From assembly GCA_013396655.1 (NCBI GenBank), contig WBMV01003156.1, positions 744,001 to 808,000 on the forward strand: a stretch of 64,000 nucleotides of DNA, in the 5' to 3' direction. Positions 1-13,828 of the stretch are shown one piece after another. The DNA is from Campylorhamphus procurvoides. Its lineage: Eukaryota; Chordata; Aves; Passeriformes; Dendrocolaptidae. The position numbers were made by a program, and so were the translations under genes. Within the stretch, counting starts at the first letter, position 1, and every line of letters starts with the position of its first letter. The notes beneath the pieces were generated by a model. That model did no database searches. It saw nothing but the letters and a program-made list of their open reading frames with translations, and was not told the DNA's origin.

Positions 1-1592
1 ATATCAGTATAAACTCAATACACTGAGGATTTGGAAAGTACTTCAGCTTTGGTTTTGGTTTTAAGACTAAAAAAGTAGAAAATATATGCATGATAACAGA
101 TGTGTCCTGTGGCCAAATCTGACTGAGCAGTTGTGAAGTTTTAGGAATTAGTGAATGTCAATGGACTAGACTCCAGTACACTCCATTGAAAGCAAAACCT
201 TGTTACCTGAGAATTTTGTCACCATATTTTGTGTTTAATTTTTTATTTTATTTACAACTATATGATGTCAAGATCATTTATTTCACTGCAAATTTCTATT
301 TACATCTGAGAGAAACTTTTTTACTTACATATAATTACAGATAGTTTCTTTTGCTTTATATCAGTGTTTTCATTCATATCAACTACTTCAGCTTTCTTGT
401 AGAAGGTTTATATTTAGCTTAGAATTTCGCACTCAGATAATACCTTTTCAGGGTTCAAGCTTATGATGCCAGACATTAAATTTCTCCTTACTTAAAATGA
501 AAGCAAGAAAAGAGAGAGAAGTACCATGTGTCAGAGTCTGTACTTGACACTGCATTTCTTCTAATACAATGCAGCTGTCTAAGGTGCTGTGGAAAAGAAG
601 AAGCACAACAAAATCAAAGTCTTAGTCACTTGAAAATTACCAGAGGCTCTCTGAATCATATATTTTCAGAGAGATTTAGACACCTGAGGCTTCACATGAA
701 AGTGGCAAAAATATCACAGTCTATTAGGAAACAATTTCCTGCAGCCATCTACATGTAAGAATCTGACTTTCATACCTCCGAAATCCCAGAAACAGCTGAA
801 TTGCTTCATAAAGTGCTTAAATGTCTTTGACAATCTTGCCCTTTTTCCTCCAGAATCTATCTAATGAGGGAAATAGTTGCATTGAAATGACTTAAGAAGA
901 AAGTCTATGTTAATATATATGTATTAATATATATGTACAAAAATTACATAAAGGTGCTTACATTCATTGTAGAGGTGTATGACTCCTCTGTTTCAGGACA
1001 AAAACATTGTGGCACATAAACTCAAGATTCCAAAGCAGCTTAAGCCCAAATGAGCTCCACTGTTAGATGACCTTCATTAGTACATTTCATGAGTACATAA
1101 CTAACTTTAGAAATTATTATACTGTGACACATCTAGTTTTCATATTATGATAATTTAATGAGTTTCTGTCTTTTAACTTGCTAAATTAACATGAATACTG
1201 CTCAAAAGACTACAATGGCATGATAAAAGCATTAATTTAGTCTTAATTATTTAAAACTTATTTCTCAGAAGTGAGAATGGCCGTAAAAGTAAATATCATA
1301 GCAAGATGAGCAAAGCATTTCAGAACAGTATTGTATATTCTTATAGTTCTAGGCATGAGTGTACTTTGTAAAAAGTCCTAAATTGAATTGTGCCTCCAAG
1401 ATTTGCATGCAGAAATATAGAAATCTGTCACTGATTTACCTGTTCCTGCACAAAAAAACCCTAAAAAACAAAAACCAAAAACAAACATCCATTTATTGTT
1501 GGACTTTTTTCTTAACTAACTTTTCTGATGGTCGTTACATAGTATTCTGAATTCAGAACAGGAAAGAAAGATTTCTTCTTCAGGTAGCGCTT
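1..1592. other. AT-rich noncoding DNA, no gene seen
   Basis: I see no exon, RNA gene or recognisable repeat family here. Open frames are short (76 codons or fewer), and the longest opens on GTG rather than ATG. A 14-bp unit, TAATATATATGTAT, is repeated in tandem at about 911-938, an ordinary AT-rich slippage product. Confidence 0.6.
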
Positions 1593-1611
1593 CCCCCCCC
1601 CTCCCCCCCCC
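1593..1611. repeat. C9-T-C9 homopolymer tract
   Basis: Nine C, one T and nine C stand in AT-rich surroundings. The minus strand reads G9-A-G9, which has enough G runs to fold as a G-quadruplex in principle. Long C runs are also prone to length errors in sequencing, so the exact count is uncertain. Confidence 0.8.
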
Positions 1612-4300
1612 AAAGAAGTTGTCTCCATATTTCTGCAATATTTAAAGTACAGGTCATGTAGCTCAGCCCTGTCAAGCCCCATGAATTATGAACCCTCCCT
1701 TTCCTATCACGTTCTTGCAGTGCTTATGGCTCAGATCTTTCCTGTATTGCAGAGTGGTGTCTCACCAGCTTCTGGATGCTAGATTTTTTTTTTTTTTGGC
1801 TAGATTATTAATATGCTTTTATTTTTTTTTCCTTCTATGAACTACATGAAAAATGCACTATGCACCCAACATAAACATTTTTGCATGACAAATGGGGGGG
1901 GTTTTGTGTGTGTTTGAAACTGTTCTTGCTTTCACAGAAGAAAGCTCTTGAAAGAGTTGCAAAAGTAACAAAGCTTCAACTGCTTTGCCAATTAAGTTTC
2001 AAAAAATTGCATGTGGTTCTACTTTATAAAACATTTTTACATCATGCAGTTGCAACAGTATAAAGTTTATTTGCCAGTTTCAGCTATTAGAGTATCCAAC
2101 TTCTTTAAATGTAGGACATCTTCATGCTTGAATTGTTGATAAGTTTGCAGTACTACTGTACGCTTCATGGCTTCAAGCTATTCAGTACAAAATAATTAGA
2201 TGTTTGACTTGCCTTATAAAAGAAAAACCACAGCCAGCTTTGAAAATGTGAAAAAAACTTCCTTCAATGATTCAGGGACAAAAATACCCGCTTTGCCAGC
2301 CCCCAGCCTGACCATTCTGCTTTAGGACGAGAACTATACAGTAGCAGGTTTACTTAGTCTTTGCTATTGAATTGTATTCTCTGAAAGTTTTCACTGGTAA
2401 TGGAACAGGCATGAAAAAAAAAACCTTGCTACAAAATCAATTTTATTTAATATTAAGCACTGAAATATTAGTATTATTATGCAGCTTGTGAAAAATTCTT
2501 TCTTGAAAAGGGAAATCTTACTTCCTTAATTACATTCAATCGCTAAAGATAGATGCATTCTCTCACTTAAAAATTTACAATAATTTAACAAAAGATTTTG
2601 TTGTAGATCATTGATGCTTAAAGTGTATTTTTCTGTCAATTACAGTTCCTCTTTATTATTGAAAATTTTCAGTGAGAGTGTTTAAATTACAGTCTAGAGT
2701 GCCTTTTTCATAGGGTTCTCTTGTCCTTGCTTAACACAGGAAGAAAGAAAAAATTGTCTGGGTGTTCTTTTTTTTTTTTTTTTAATCCATTTACTTTACT
2801 TTCTGTAAGAAATTTCTGCTCTTTGGGTACAGTAGCACAAATAAAGTCCTCAGCTGAAGTCTTGGATTAAAACATTGCTTATGAAATTCCTTTTTTTGTT
2901 TTTTAGCGGAGATAAGTTTTGGTTAATGAGAGATTTTCTACAGCAGTTGTCAAGTTTGTTTGTTGTTTTTTTTTCCAATTTTCAATAAATGCAGTAAATT
3001 CAACTTTTTCATAATATCTGAAATATTGCGCAAAAAATTAATCATTGTAGATTCAGAATGTTTTTGAAATCACTAAAACTCTGGATGAGTGAAAAGAAAT
3101 TGCAAACAAGAGAAACCAGTGAAATGCATTTGTTAGAAGAAAAAACTCACCCATGACTGCTTGATTATGCATTATGGCAAAAAGAGTTTCTTTTAAGGTG
3201 ATTATTCAAAAGTCATCCATTATTACTAAACAATAATTGATTATAATTTGGGCACCTGCTTACTATTTATTTACATAGTTTTATTAAGCGTGTGTATTTT
3301 ACTGAATTCATGTGACATAGTGGGATTGTTTTATATATTGCCTCTTTCATTATGAAACTCTTCTTGTTACAGAGATCACCTTGACAGATCTCATTAATCA
3401 TACATACTCAAGATAAATACATGTTACTTTGCTGTGAAGCTCTTTTTGTATAGTTTTCTCATGGGTGAATTCCCATTTTACATCTGAACATAGGTATAAT
3501 TAACCAAAGTAGAAACATTGGTGTCTCCGTCATTTGATCATCTGGGGTAATGTTTCAATCTCTATTTTTGTAAATTAGTCAATAAGTGAATTACAAATTA
3601 GAATTTCAAGAATCAGTATTTAGATAATGCACAAACTCATTGACTCCTCAAGACATTGAAAAATCCTAAAGAGCTCTACAGATCTGTAATGTCGTGGCTT
3701 TATAAATAGCAAAAAAAAAGGTAGATGGTAAATACAAGGAAAGAGTCTTCTTGGGTTGTTTCATTTAGATTAAATTGACATATACATTCAGATTAAGAGA
3801 CAGTTTTAAATTAGAAAGATAACTAGATGAGTAATGTGCTCAGAAGAGCACAGAATCAAGTCCTAAACAAATAAATACAAATTCGTAGGGCATATCAATA
3901 TGTTTCCTGGAATAATCAGTGACTGACAACTTAGAATGTCTTAAGTGCTTTATACATTGCATTATATTTTCCGTATTTATTATTATAATATATTTGTTCA
4001 TCTTAGAGGTGGAGAGTTGCTTGAGATACTCCTTTCCAAAGAACAGATTATAGAACTGAACTATCTGTTGTGTTCCCTACCATATGGAAATGATTAAAGC
4101 AATATATTATAGCAGAATGCTTTATTTCCAGTGCTTGCAGTACTGCTTGCTCTGTGTTTTCTTGAAGTATTCATTAATTAAGGAAATATAATGCAAGTAA
4201 TTGAAATTCAGCCTAAGACCAAAACAAATAAATGTGCTTTTAAAAAGAGAAAAGGTGCTATTATTAGAACACTTCTGACTTATTTTATTTCAAGTATTTG
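1612..4300. other. AT-rich noncoding DNA, no gene seen
   Basis: Only short chance open frames, several T and A runs (for example a long T run near 2768-2783) and a G8 run near 1884-1891 are visible. No repeat family was recognised. Confidence 0.6.
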
Positions 4301-4445
4301 CATTGCTGTAATTAAGCTATAGTGCACTTCACTTCTGCATTAAAATTAAGTAGAATAAAATTATCACTTTTTAACAGCATCAAATTAACTGTCATTAATG
4401 AGAATTTAATTATCATGTTTCATATTAGATATAATTAACTAATGA
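4301..4445. promoter_or_regulatory. Possible conserved regulatory patch: TAATTA cluster
   Basis: TAATTA, the core site of many homeodomain factors, occurs at 4309-4314, 4407-4412 and 4432-4437, with further ATTA-containing words such as ATTAATG between them. Dense, diverse AT-rich words without simple-repeat structure are typical of vertebrate developmental noncoding elements. The background here is AT-rich, however, and conservation cannot be judged from one genome. This is a candidate only; it may be chance. Confidence 0.2.
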
Positions 4446-5260
4446 TCTATAAATCTGCATAAAACACAACAATATAACACCTAACATAGTAAAATAACTA
4501 ATCTAAGCCCAAGAAGTAATTAAAAATACATCATATATGCCATATTTCACTTTACATGAGTGAAGACAATTGAAGCTCTGGTAAAATATACAGGACTAAA
4601 TTTGACTTGGCCTGCCCAAGGCATGTGTTGAGGATTTATCAAAAAAAACTTGCTTTATTATAAGAAAAATCTCCTAAGAGAAAATTTTGAGATTTCTCTG
4701 ATGAATTGTCTCATACTTTCCGGATAGAACTTCTACTCAAAACCATTGAGACAAACAAGTTCTATTCAATTAATTTGAACAGTGGTAGTTTAGATGTTCA
4801 ATTTTGATGTTCCTATGAGCTAAATTGCTCTGCAAGTCTGCTGGAGTCCTGTTGTACTTACTCTTGTTTTCCCAGTTATTGAAGAAAATAAAGCCATGAA
4901 AAGCCTAAGAAACAAAATGCCCACACTCCTTTACTATACCCCTTCTAAATAATAAATATTGCTGGAAATGAATAATAATGTTGTTTGAATACACTTTTTC
5001 CTCCTAATGTTCTTGTGTTAGTTTATTGAATTTTGTGATCTGTCTAACTCAGAGAAGAAGTGGTCACTATAAAATGATTATTTATTCTGCATGTGAATTG
5101 ATTACTTAAGTATGCATTAAAGTTCAGAGCCATCTGTGTTTTAAATGTCTTAAAAAGTATTTGAATATTAAAAAATATTTATAAGAACCCTGTCTTTTAT
5201 TTCCTGAAGACAACTTTGAATTTTACTGAGAATACAGGGGTGTTTTTTTCCTCACTTAAA
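4446..5260. other. AT-rich noncoding DNA, no gene seen
   Basis: I see no coding frame of note, no recognised repeat and no RNA-like structure. Confidence 0.6.
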
Positions 5261-5315
5261 TGTATATATATATATATATATGTATATATACACATGCATA
5301 CATATATACATATAA
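5261..5315. repeat. TA/CA-type microsatellite
   Basis: An alternating purine-pyrimidine tract starts with about ten TA units and then passes into mixed TG/CA/TA units (TATACACATGCATACATATA). It explains the repetitive IYIYIY-type short frame that reads through it. Confidence 0.9.
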
Positions 5316-6909
5316 GTAAAAGTAACAATTTCATATATGTCTTAAAAATAGGTTACTGTTCTGGGACTTTCAAATACTTAAAAAGCTGGTATTCATATCT
5401 GTATTAATGTTGAAAGTTGTCAAATATGCAGTGTTTAACACATAGTCACTGTCTGCTGTATATCCAGAAATTATGCCAGCTTCTAGTACTTTAGGTAGAA
5501 TTCTAATTTCCTGAAATGTGTTTGCTAAAACCCAGTACTTTTTCTTTTTTTTTTGTCTTGAGAAAGGTTATAGTGGTGATGTATTTATTAAAAAAAGTAA
5601 AAAGACAAGTTTTCACTTTGTGCAAATTTGTCCATAGAATTTGTATTGACTTTAGTATAGTTATTTCTGAATAAGGAGTTCATGTACGTATTCACATAAC
5701 AATAATGCTAGAGTATAAATTTATTGAGGAAATCTGTTCAAGATTGTGAGTGATTATTAAACTAAGATCTAGGTACTTTAAACTAGAACTATAGCCTATT
5801 CGAGCCAAAAGGAGTGCAGGGCATTGTGATTTACCACATGGTTTGGTATTGCTTTCAGATTTAATAACTGGTCCTTTTGGGCCAAGTATCCAACCAAGTA
5901 TCTTGCCCAATTTTGAGAAGTTGAATACAGAGTTAGGGATTCAATGCTATTCTAATCAAAGAATTACAATTAGTGTAAATTACTTTAAGAAATGTTAAAT
6001 TGAGTAGACTACCTTCTTCGGGCATGAGGATTCTCTCCACTTAAGGAACAAAGATGTTGCCATCTGCAATCCATGATTTTTCTGAAATTTGGATCTTGCT
6101 TGCCTGCACTTGAAAATCCCTAGATCCTTCTGGGCTGTGTGGGCAAACAGAACCTCATCTCATTGTGACCTCTGCAAATCGTACAGAAAGGCTTTCTATT
6201 AATTCAGACTTGACTTGGATGAGCTTTTTCTTCCTTTATTTTCTCCTTTGCTTTAGTGATAAGTGGTCATCAATGTCTCATTTCTTCTTGATACATAATC
6301 TGATTTTCTCTGTTCTTTTGCTGGTGGTTGACATTAAATGCAAAAACTGATTCAAATTGTTGCACACAGGAAACGTGCTTGCTGTGTGCAGTTCTGTTTT
6401 AGTTCATTGCCTCCATGCTAAGGAGAAGACAGGCAGAGGTCAAACTGTTCTAGAACAACAAATTACAATGAAACTAATAAGTTCTGTATTTTCTTAATAT
6501 TTTTAATTCTAAATACAGATATAACTTTCTCATAGTCACCCTTCCTCTGTTCCTTATGCAAGGACAAGCAGAACTGGAAAAGAGCAGAGTTTCAGCAGGC
6601 ACTCCGCATGCCTAGTCCTTCACCAGTAGAAGTGTGATGTGGCTGCAGGGCAATGAAGATTTGCCTTATGTCATGCTTATACTTTTGATAACACAGCCTG
6701 ATTGCTTGATATTTCTTTAACAGTTTTTCATAAAACCATCTTTACAGAGCATATTTATTAACCAACAGTCAAACATTTATTTGTTTTTGTAGCTATAAGG
6801 TCTCTGATATCATCTTGTGTTTGCAGATTCAAAGTCTTCACCTGTATATTGTGCTATGGGGGCTACTAATATAGTGATCCATTAGAAGACATAGAAACAT
6901 AAAGGTACA
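5316..6909. other. Noncoding DNA, no gene seen
   Basis: Unique-looking sequence with slightly higher GC around 5.8-6.7 kb. Open frames are 72 codons or shorter on either strand and resemble nothing I know. Confidence 0.55.
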
Positions 6910-7626
6910 GTAAGTTCAGCAAGTGAAAATGCAAAGTTCTGCACCTGGAGAGGAACAACTTCAGGCAACAAGATATACTGAGGGACACCCAGCTGGAGAA
7001 CATCTTGTCAGAAAAGGACCAGGGAGTCGTGGGGAACACCAAGTGGAACACGAGTCAGCACTTTGCCTTGTGACAAGGGCCAGCCATATCCTGGGCTGCA
7101 TTAGGCAAAGGGGAGTGATTCTTTCCCTCTCTCAGCACTGGTGAAGCCACACCTGAAATGCTATGTCCAGTTCTGGGCTTCACCATATGGGAGGGACAGG
7201 GGCAAGCTGGAGAGAGTACATTAAGATAACTAGGGGACTAGAACAGATGTCATATGAGAAGAGGCTGACGGAACTGGGACTGGTCAGCCTAGAGGAGGGA
7301 AGGCTCAGGGGAATCTTAATATGTGTAAATATCTGAAAGGAGAGTGCAAAGAGGATGGAGCCTGGTTCTTTCTGCTGGTGCTCAGTGATAGGATCAGAGG
7401 TAACAGGCAGAGACTGAAACACAGGAGATGCTGTCTGAACACCAAGGTGACCAAGCGTTGGCACAAATTGCCCAGGGAAGTAGTAGAGTTTCTCTCCTTG
7501 GAGGTATTTAAAAGCCGCCTGGACATGATCCTGGACAATCAGTTGAATGTGTTCCTGCGTGAAGCCCTGCTTGACCATATGATTCCACAGTTCTCTTCTG
7601 ACCTCAATCATTCTGTGATTCTGCAA
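6910..7626 (+). mobile_element. CR1 LINE fragment, 3' end (plus strand), 5'-truncated
   Basis: Plus-strand remnant of a chicken-repeat-1 (CR1) non-LTR retrotransposon. Near 6926-6958 the frame reads KCKVLHLERNN, matching the segment late in CR1 ORF2 (reverse transcriptase protein). It is followed by eroded matches to the SEKD-GV and ILGCIR stretches, broken by stops and frameshifts. From about 7305 the CR1 3' UTR follows, with the lines CAGGGAAGTAGTAGAGTTT and GAGGTATTTAAAAGCCGCCT. The copy ends in ATTCTGTGATTCTG, the short terminal repeat that closes CR1 copies. The left edge is approximate. Open frames of 148 codons (minus) and 113 codons (plus) across this element are by-products, not genes. 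It is an old, dead copy. Confidence 0.88.
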
Positions 7627-10600
7627 TTGCTTAGGTACTGTCTTAGAATTAGTGTCTGGTGATTACAGCAGTACACTGCTGCACTGTCAGAATTACAGCA
7701 TGAGATAAGCGTGTTCTGTCAGCCATCTCTCACCTCTGATTAGATGCTGTAAAGTAACATCTTAAAACAGAGACTCTTGTTCACTTTTAAGAAGATGCAC
7801 CTGTCCTTGAAGATACCTATCAAAACATAACTATTTAGTAAGCATATTGACATTTGGGGCAGCGTTTGCACTGATATTTCATTTTTCACCTCTACCTTCT
7901 TTTATACATTGATCTATCTGTCTTTGGAAGCTGAAATAGAATCTTTCCTTTGCACATATTTTACTATTTTAAAGTTGTGTGCTGCATTACATACTTAGTA
8001 AAGACTTAGAGAAGTGAAACTCATTCATTGATCCAGACATGTTAGACAGTTTTTAAAATGTGTATTATTATATCACATCACTCATGCTGGCTTAGAACGA
8101 CTTAGTAATCAAAATCGTCAACATCAGTCTTAAAGTAGAAGTGAAATGATTTGCTGTTAATATAAATATCAGCTAGATATTTATATTATCACTGTCACAT
8201 TTTAAATAATTCAAAATTATTTTTCAATTAGAAATTCTTAAGACTGCATTTTTAAGATTCCTGAGTACTGACTAGGCTGATAAATATAATTGAATTACTT
8301 TTTTCACTTTTTCTCTCTGAAAAAAATATGGTGTTTTTTTCATTCTTGCATTGAAAGCAAAACATTTTAAAACTCATTTAATACTTTCCCACATCATAAA
8401 TATGTTCTCTGTAACTCCCACATCATAGGAAGTGCAGATACATAAAACTGCTAAATGTACTGGTAAAGTTTCACCACTCTATAATAATTGAATTGGATGT
8501 CAAAGGTTTCTTTGTGTTTCCATTCATTTCATGCTACATTCCTACCATAACGGATAAAAGTTTATGCTCTTATAAAGGTTGTGTTTAGATTCTCAATCAC
8601 AAAATATGATATTCTTTGATTTCTATAAAACCCTCATCACTATCCTCAGATATTTTTTACCACAGAGCAAAAGTGCAGGCAGTAATTCATTACAGGTCAT
8701 TGCTAAAGTGGGTGCAAAATGATTAGCACCTGAAGGAGCAGTTCATTAAGGGATTTTGAAACCAGTCACTGCTGGGGAGCCACCAGTGGTTGGGAGCCAA
8801 CAGGGTTAACTGGAGATGTGTCAGGATATGACCATCGTACAATTTCGGCTGGGTCCCTGCTGTCACGGTCTTACCTATGGGGAGAGAAGCCCAGCTCTCA
8901 TCCACCTGACGCTGCCCTTGGATGCTGAGGACCTGTTGATTTGTAATAGCTGGGAATCTTCAATCACAGTATTAACTGAATTTGGGGAACATCTTGTGTT
9001 CAAAACACAGGTGTAATCAGCAAATAATCAGTAGAGAGTATGATGATAATAATTTGCTTTCCTCATGGATCCTCTGCATTTGCAACAAGAGGTCAGACTT
9101 TTTTCTCCTCATGGCATTTGAAGGGTGAAGTTGCATGTATTGATTAGGGCAAAACTAGCTTATTAAATGTTTGAGAGAGTCTGTGAAAAGAAGCAGTTCT
9201 CTAATCTGGAGTATATATTTCAACTTTCAAAAATTAAAAGGGAGGAGAAAGACAGAGATCATCATCTATTAGAAATTTGATTATATTCAGATAAATATTT
9301 TTTATTAAACCAGGAACACTGATTTTATATAGCTTTTTATGGACAATTTCTGAAAAATAAAAGTAGAAATAATTAATTCCTGGCAAAGTTTGGAAGGAGG
9401 AAAAGGAAGATATATATTCATGATTATATATGTGTGTGGACAGCTGGCATAAGATATTGGCAGAGTGACAAATTTTGGTCCTTTCATGTCACAGTTTATT
9501 TGCATGGATGTACTTTTACCCTTTCATGTCTCTTTCTGGGGCGTGAACTTCTAATTCATCAGGGGAGAGAGAGGACAGGACATGAGGCATGGTGCTGGAT
9601 TTTTCCAGGCCAGAGGAGGACCTGTAGGCTTTGGTGAGTAGTGGGATTTCCAGCAGGAAGAAGTAGATGAGATGAAAAGTGTCAAGATACACCATAGTAT
9701 GTGTGGTAGGGCATAGACACTGCTGTCTGAGAAGTCAGAAAGTGGAAGAATATTTGGCAATATCATGTTTTCTGGATAGCAAAGCGTCTACTTTTGTTTG
9801 GCGTCCAGTGAAAGTTAAGCTGTTTCCAGGACATCCAGTCTTATCAGTCATATTCTCTGCAGCTTAGTTTTTCACATACTTCAAAAAATGTCTGTTATTT
9901 GTTGATTTTTAGATGTGCAGTTAAAACTACTGTGCAGCTGCTCCAAACCAGAAACATGACTGGACATGGGATTTCATGTCTTCACCAAATAACTTTTAAT
10001 TAAAAAGATCCAAAAAATTAAATGGTGACAAAATATTTACAAAACCAGATACTTTAGACTAACTCAGATAGGTGTTTTGTTTGCGGATATCATAACAATC
10101 TATCTGCTTATCAGTTGAGGCATATCCCTTGACATGGGGGTAAGGAGGGTATCATTTCCATCTCTAGCAACTGGTAGCTGCTGGTAAACACCTCTTTGAA
10201 ATTTGAATGTTTCAAGTTACATTACCTTGATTCTTCTCATTTCAGCAAAACAGTTTCCAATTCTCTCTGAACCAAGACTTTCTAAACAATATCCATCTTT
10301 TATTTCTGTTGGTTACCCTGTTCTGGAAGTTTCAACGGAGATTAATCAGGATTATAAATCACAGTCAGGCAGTTATAAGAAAATAATTTTACTGTCTAGC
10401 CAAAACAAAGAGGCAGTGGACCTGAGTCAGGTGGAGAAAGAGGTTTGTTTTTATAGTATTCACAGTATGTGAATATTTAATCTGGATTTTCTTCATCATG
10501 TTTCTGAGAATCACAGCCCACAAAATCATTCAAGTCTGCATCAACCTGGTTGTTAAATTTAAAATCTACCCAAGTTTATCAGTAATTAGTTTAAGAATGT

Positions 10601-13600
10601 ATATGTTATAGGTTTACATAACAGTCCTAATAAACAAAATAATTAAAAATCTCACATTGTTTTTGATGAAAAGCATACAATTTAGGTATTTTGTTGTCCA
10701 TTTCATTACGTTCTGCAATGCATTTACTACCTGGAGATAGTATATCTTTAGTCACTTCAAGCTGTAATCTTGGACTTCTACAATTTCCCCTTGTCATACC
10801 TGTTCTTAAACATATTTGTTTATTGCAAATTACCAAATTTTGAGTCTTGCATTATTCATTAGTAGATTGGAATCTATTTGGGATAAAGACTGTCATTTTA
10901 GCATTTTTATACTAGTTATTCAGTAGGAAGCAGTTTCTGATTAGGAAATTAAGTACTGCTATAACATGCATTTTGAGTAATCAGATTCATTCAAAACTGT
11001 ATCTGAGGGGGTTTCTGAATCATGATATGCAGATGGCTGACTTTCATTGAAGGTTTCAGCTTAAGCACTGGTCTTTTTTGAAACCTTTTCTTAGGAAACT
11101 GATTTGGGGACTAAAATTTCTAGTAATCCTTGAGAACTGTATGTATAATGTAGTTTTCAGATTGTCTATTAAATGGACGACAGCTTTATAATAAAAGATT
11201 AGGACCAGATGGGAAAAAAAAAGGACACATTTTCAACACTTTCCCTATGTCATTTAGGAGAGGTTACTATGAAGGAACAGGGTTGTATAACCTCAACTTC
11301 TGTGTGCCGGGGACATGGATTCCTTTGCATAATGTGAATTGAATTTTGCTTACACAAAACAAGGATCAGTACTTTTCTTCAAAAAGAATATTTTTTTTCT
11401 GAGGCCAGCATGAAACGTTATCTCCTGTATTTCTCAGTATTCAAGTTAATTTCATAAATTTTTAACATTTTTTTTCCTGCAACGCTTTAAGTCAACAACA
11501 TGGTGCCTTTAAGTAAAAATCTATTTTGCTCTGTCTGTTAAATTGATAAAAGAGCTGAGAACACAGTCCTGGGCATTCTTTACTGCTATCCTTACTGTCT
11601 TCAGTGTTCCATCATAACTGATATTACAGGGAATAACAGAGCAAAGAGATTTTGCTCTGAAATTCTTTAGTTCCAAATAAATATCTGTTTCTAGCCTGAA
11701 AGGAGGCTTGCTACTCTCTAGTTATAGTGCTAAGTGGTTCATAGTCACTTAAACATAACATTATAAGAGAAACAGACAGTGTTACTATTTGAATGAAAAC
11801 AACATTTGACTTCAGGTACTAGGACTTTTCCAGTTCTGCAGGATACTGTGCTCAAATTTCCTGGTGTGCCAAGTGATAGCTGGGAATCCTTTCTTCCATC
11901 TCACGAATTTTATAAATACGTTTCTAAAAGAAACCATCTTTTTAGTGAAAAAAAGAATTGGACATAATTTTATCTCAATAGTCTGTACTTTTTATATATG
12001 TTTGCAATTCATACATTCAATGTATTTTCCCTAACTGGCACCTCTATACATGTTTGACCTAGGTACTTTTCACTAAGAGTTTTTTTTTTCCCTTGGTGTT
12101 AATATTGTTACACAGTGGCTATAGATCTATGTGTACTATACGGCACCTGTGACCTTTTCCATAAGGGAATGAGTGTGCTTGGTTTACCATATCCTGTCTT
12201 TTTCTGAAGATCTGTCCACTCTCTGTGTGGAGAGGTCTTTAGCACAGATCTACCAGTGATACACAGAATTTGCTGCAGCTTGCAAACTTTTGCAAAGCAG
12301 TTTAATGCTGTGGAGCCCTAGCATGCTTCTTCAGAAGCAAAAGTACATGTTCATGGTGCTTGCCACAACACTGGCGTATCCATGAGCTATACTTTGTGGA
12401 ATGCAACTGAAAACTTTGCATATTTTACTTGCAAAGGGCTGTTCCTAAGTTTTGAATCCTAACAAATTTGCAAGGATGTCAAAGCACAAAATGCCCTACA
12501 TGAACTTTGCCATAGAACTGGTGACTTATTTTTCTCAAAATATCTCATATAAAACTTTACATGATTGTTTAAAATTCATCCCATTATTTTTTTCTGATAT
12601 GTTTTTCCAGATTCAGCAATGATGATGATTCTTCTTCAAAGGCAGTGTTGAAAACTGACAAATTGTCTCTCTAACTTGTATGTGTTGCAGTCTATTCCTT
12701 GTGGTGCTTGTTTTTGTAAATTATCTGTTTCAGAATCTCTTGCTTAATTTTTCTGTGCAGTGTAGTTGCTAAATTTTGCAGTATACTTTCAGTATCAAGT
12801 TACTCAGAGAGTTATTGGCAGAAATGCATGCATTTCCTTATTACCTCTCATCTTCTACCTTTTCTGGATTTGTCTTTCTAGGATGTCTTTAAAGTGAAGT
12901 ATTTTTTACAAGAGTGGGCAGATGGGAAAAATATTTCTTTCCATACATTTTGATGCTCTGTGTGCACGTTATTTATAGCACATAAAATACGGCACATTAT
13001 TTTTGAGGCAGATTTCTGTTTTTCATACTTCATATCCTTGATGTAATTTACTTTTCCATTAGTTTAAGGTAAATTAGAAACAAAAGCAGAAGAGAGCCCT
13101 TGAAGGAATGCAAATGAACAAGTTAGGCATGAGGTCAAACAAAGTAAATTTACAGCCCATAGGCTCCTCAGACCCATCCTAGAGAAACCAATATAAGCAT
13201 GCATGGGTGCTCCCATATGTTACATATAAAAAAATAAGAGCCAACCTATAGCCAGTAAAGCTGAAATTAAATGAAAGAGAAGGAAGTAAGGAGAAAAACA
13301 TATGCTGTGCTTTTCTTAAGTTATTAGTGTATTTACATCATTAGTCAAAAAATAACTGTATTTTTTAAAAAGCTTTCAATAAACAAATGTACCTTTCCAG
13401 TCTTTGCTTCAGTTTTGAAGCCTCAAAGAAAACCTTATTTTTTCTCTTCCTTTATAAGTATAATCAGTGCCCATTATATATTCAGTGGAATTAAAATGAC
13501 ATTAAAAAGCACTCAGTATTCTTACCTCTAGTCAGTGCATAATATGTTGAGATATTACATAATGTTTAATCAATGTTGTAAAGTTGTAAAGTTAGTACTG

Positions 13601-13788
13601 AAGTATGAACTTCTGGAAATTTATTATAATGAACGAAAAAAAAATAAAAAGTGCCAAACCCACTAAAAACCTCTCAAAACCAATTATCAAACAAACAAAA
13701 AAATCCACTGCCCAAAGAACAATGACAGCTTCAAATAAGAAGTTAAGGAGTGGAGTTAGGTATAAAAGCACTTTGATACTGCACAGAC
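7627..13788. other. Noncoding DNA, no gene seen
   Basis: Six kilobases of mostly AT-rich unique sequence. Patches near 8.75-9.0 kb and 9.55-9.85 kb are somewhat richer in GC but show no recognisable protein, splice architecture or repeat family. A perfect 16-bp palindrome sits at 12831-12846. About one such palindrome is expected by chance in a window of this size. Confidence 0.55.
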
Positions 13789-13828
13789 ATTAAACTAAGA
13801 AACTTTAATTAAACTAAGAAACTTAATT
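13789..13828. repeat. Two-copy tandem repeat, 18-19 bp unit
   Basis: The unit TAAACTAAGAAACTTTAAT is followed directly by a second copy lacking one T. This is a minor slippage duplication with no further significance apparent. Confidence 0.8.

Noticed and set aside
7180..7626. 148-codon minus-strand frame, the longest in the window
   Set aside because: It is the antisense of a plus-strand CR1 RT/3' UTR fragment; composition of the repeat, not a gene, explains it.
12831..12846. Perfect 16-bp palindrome GAAATGCATGCATTTC
   Set aside because: About one perfect palindrome of this size is expected by chance in 64 kb, and it lacks other context.
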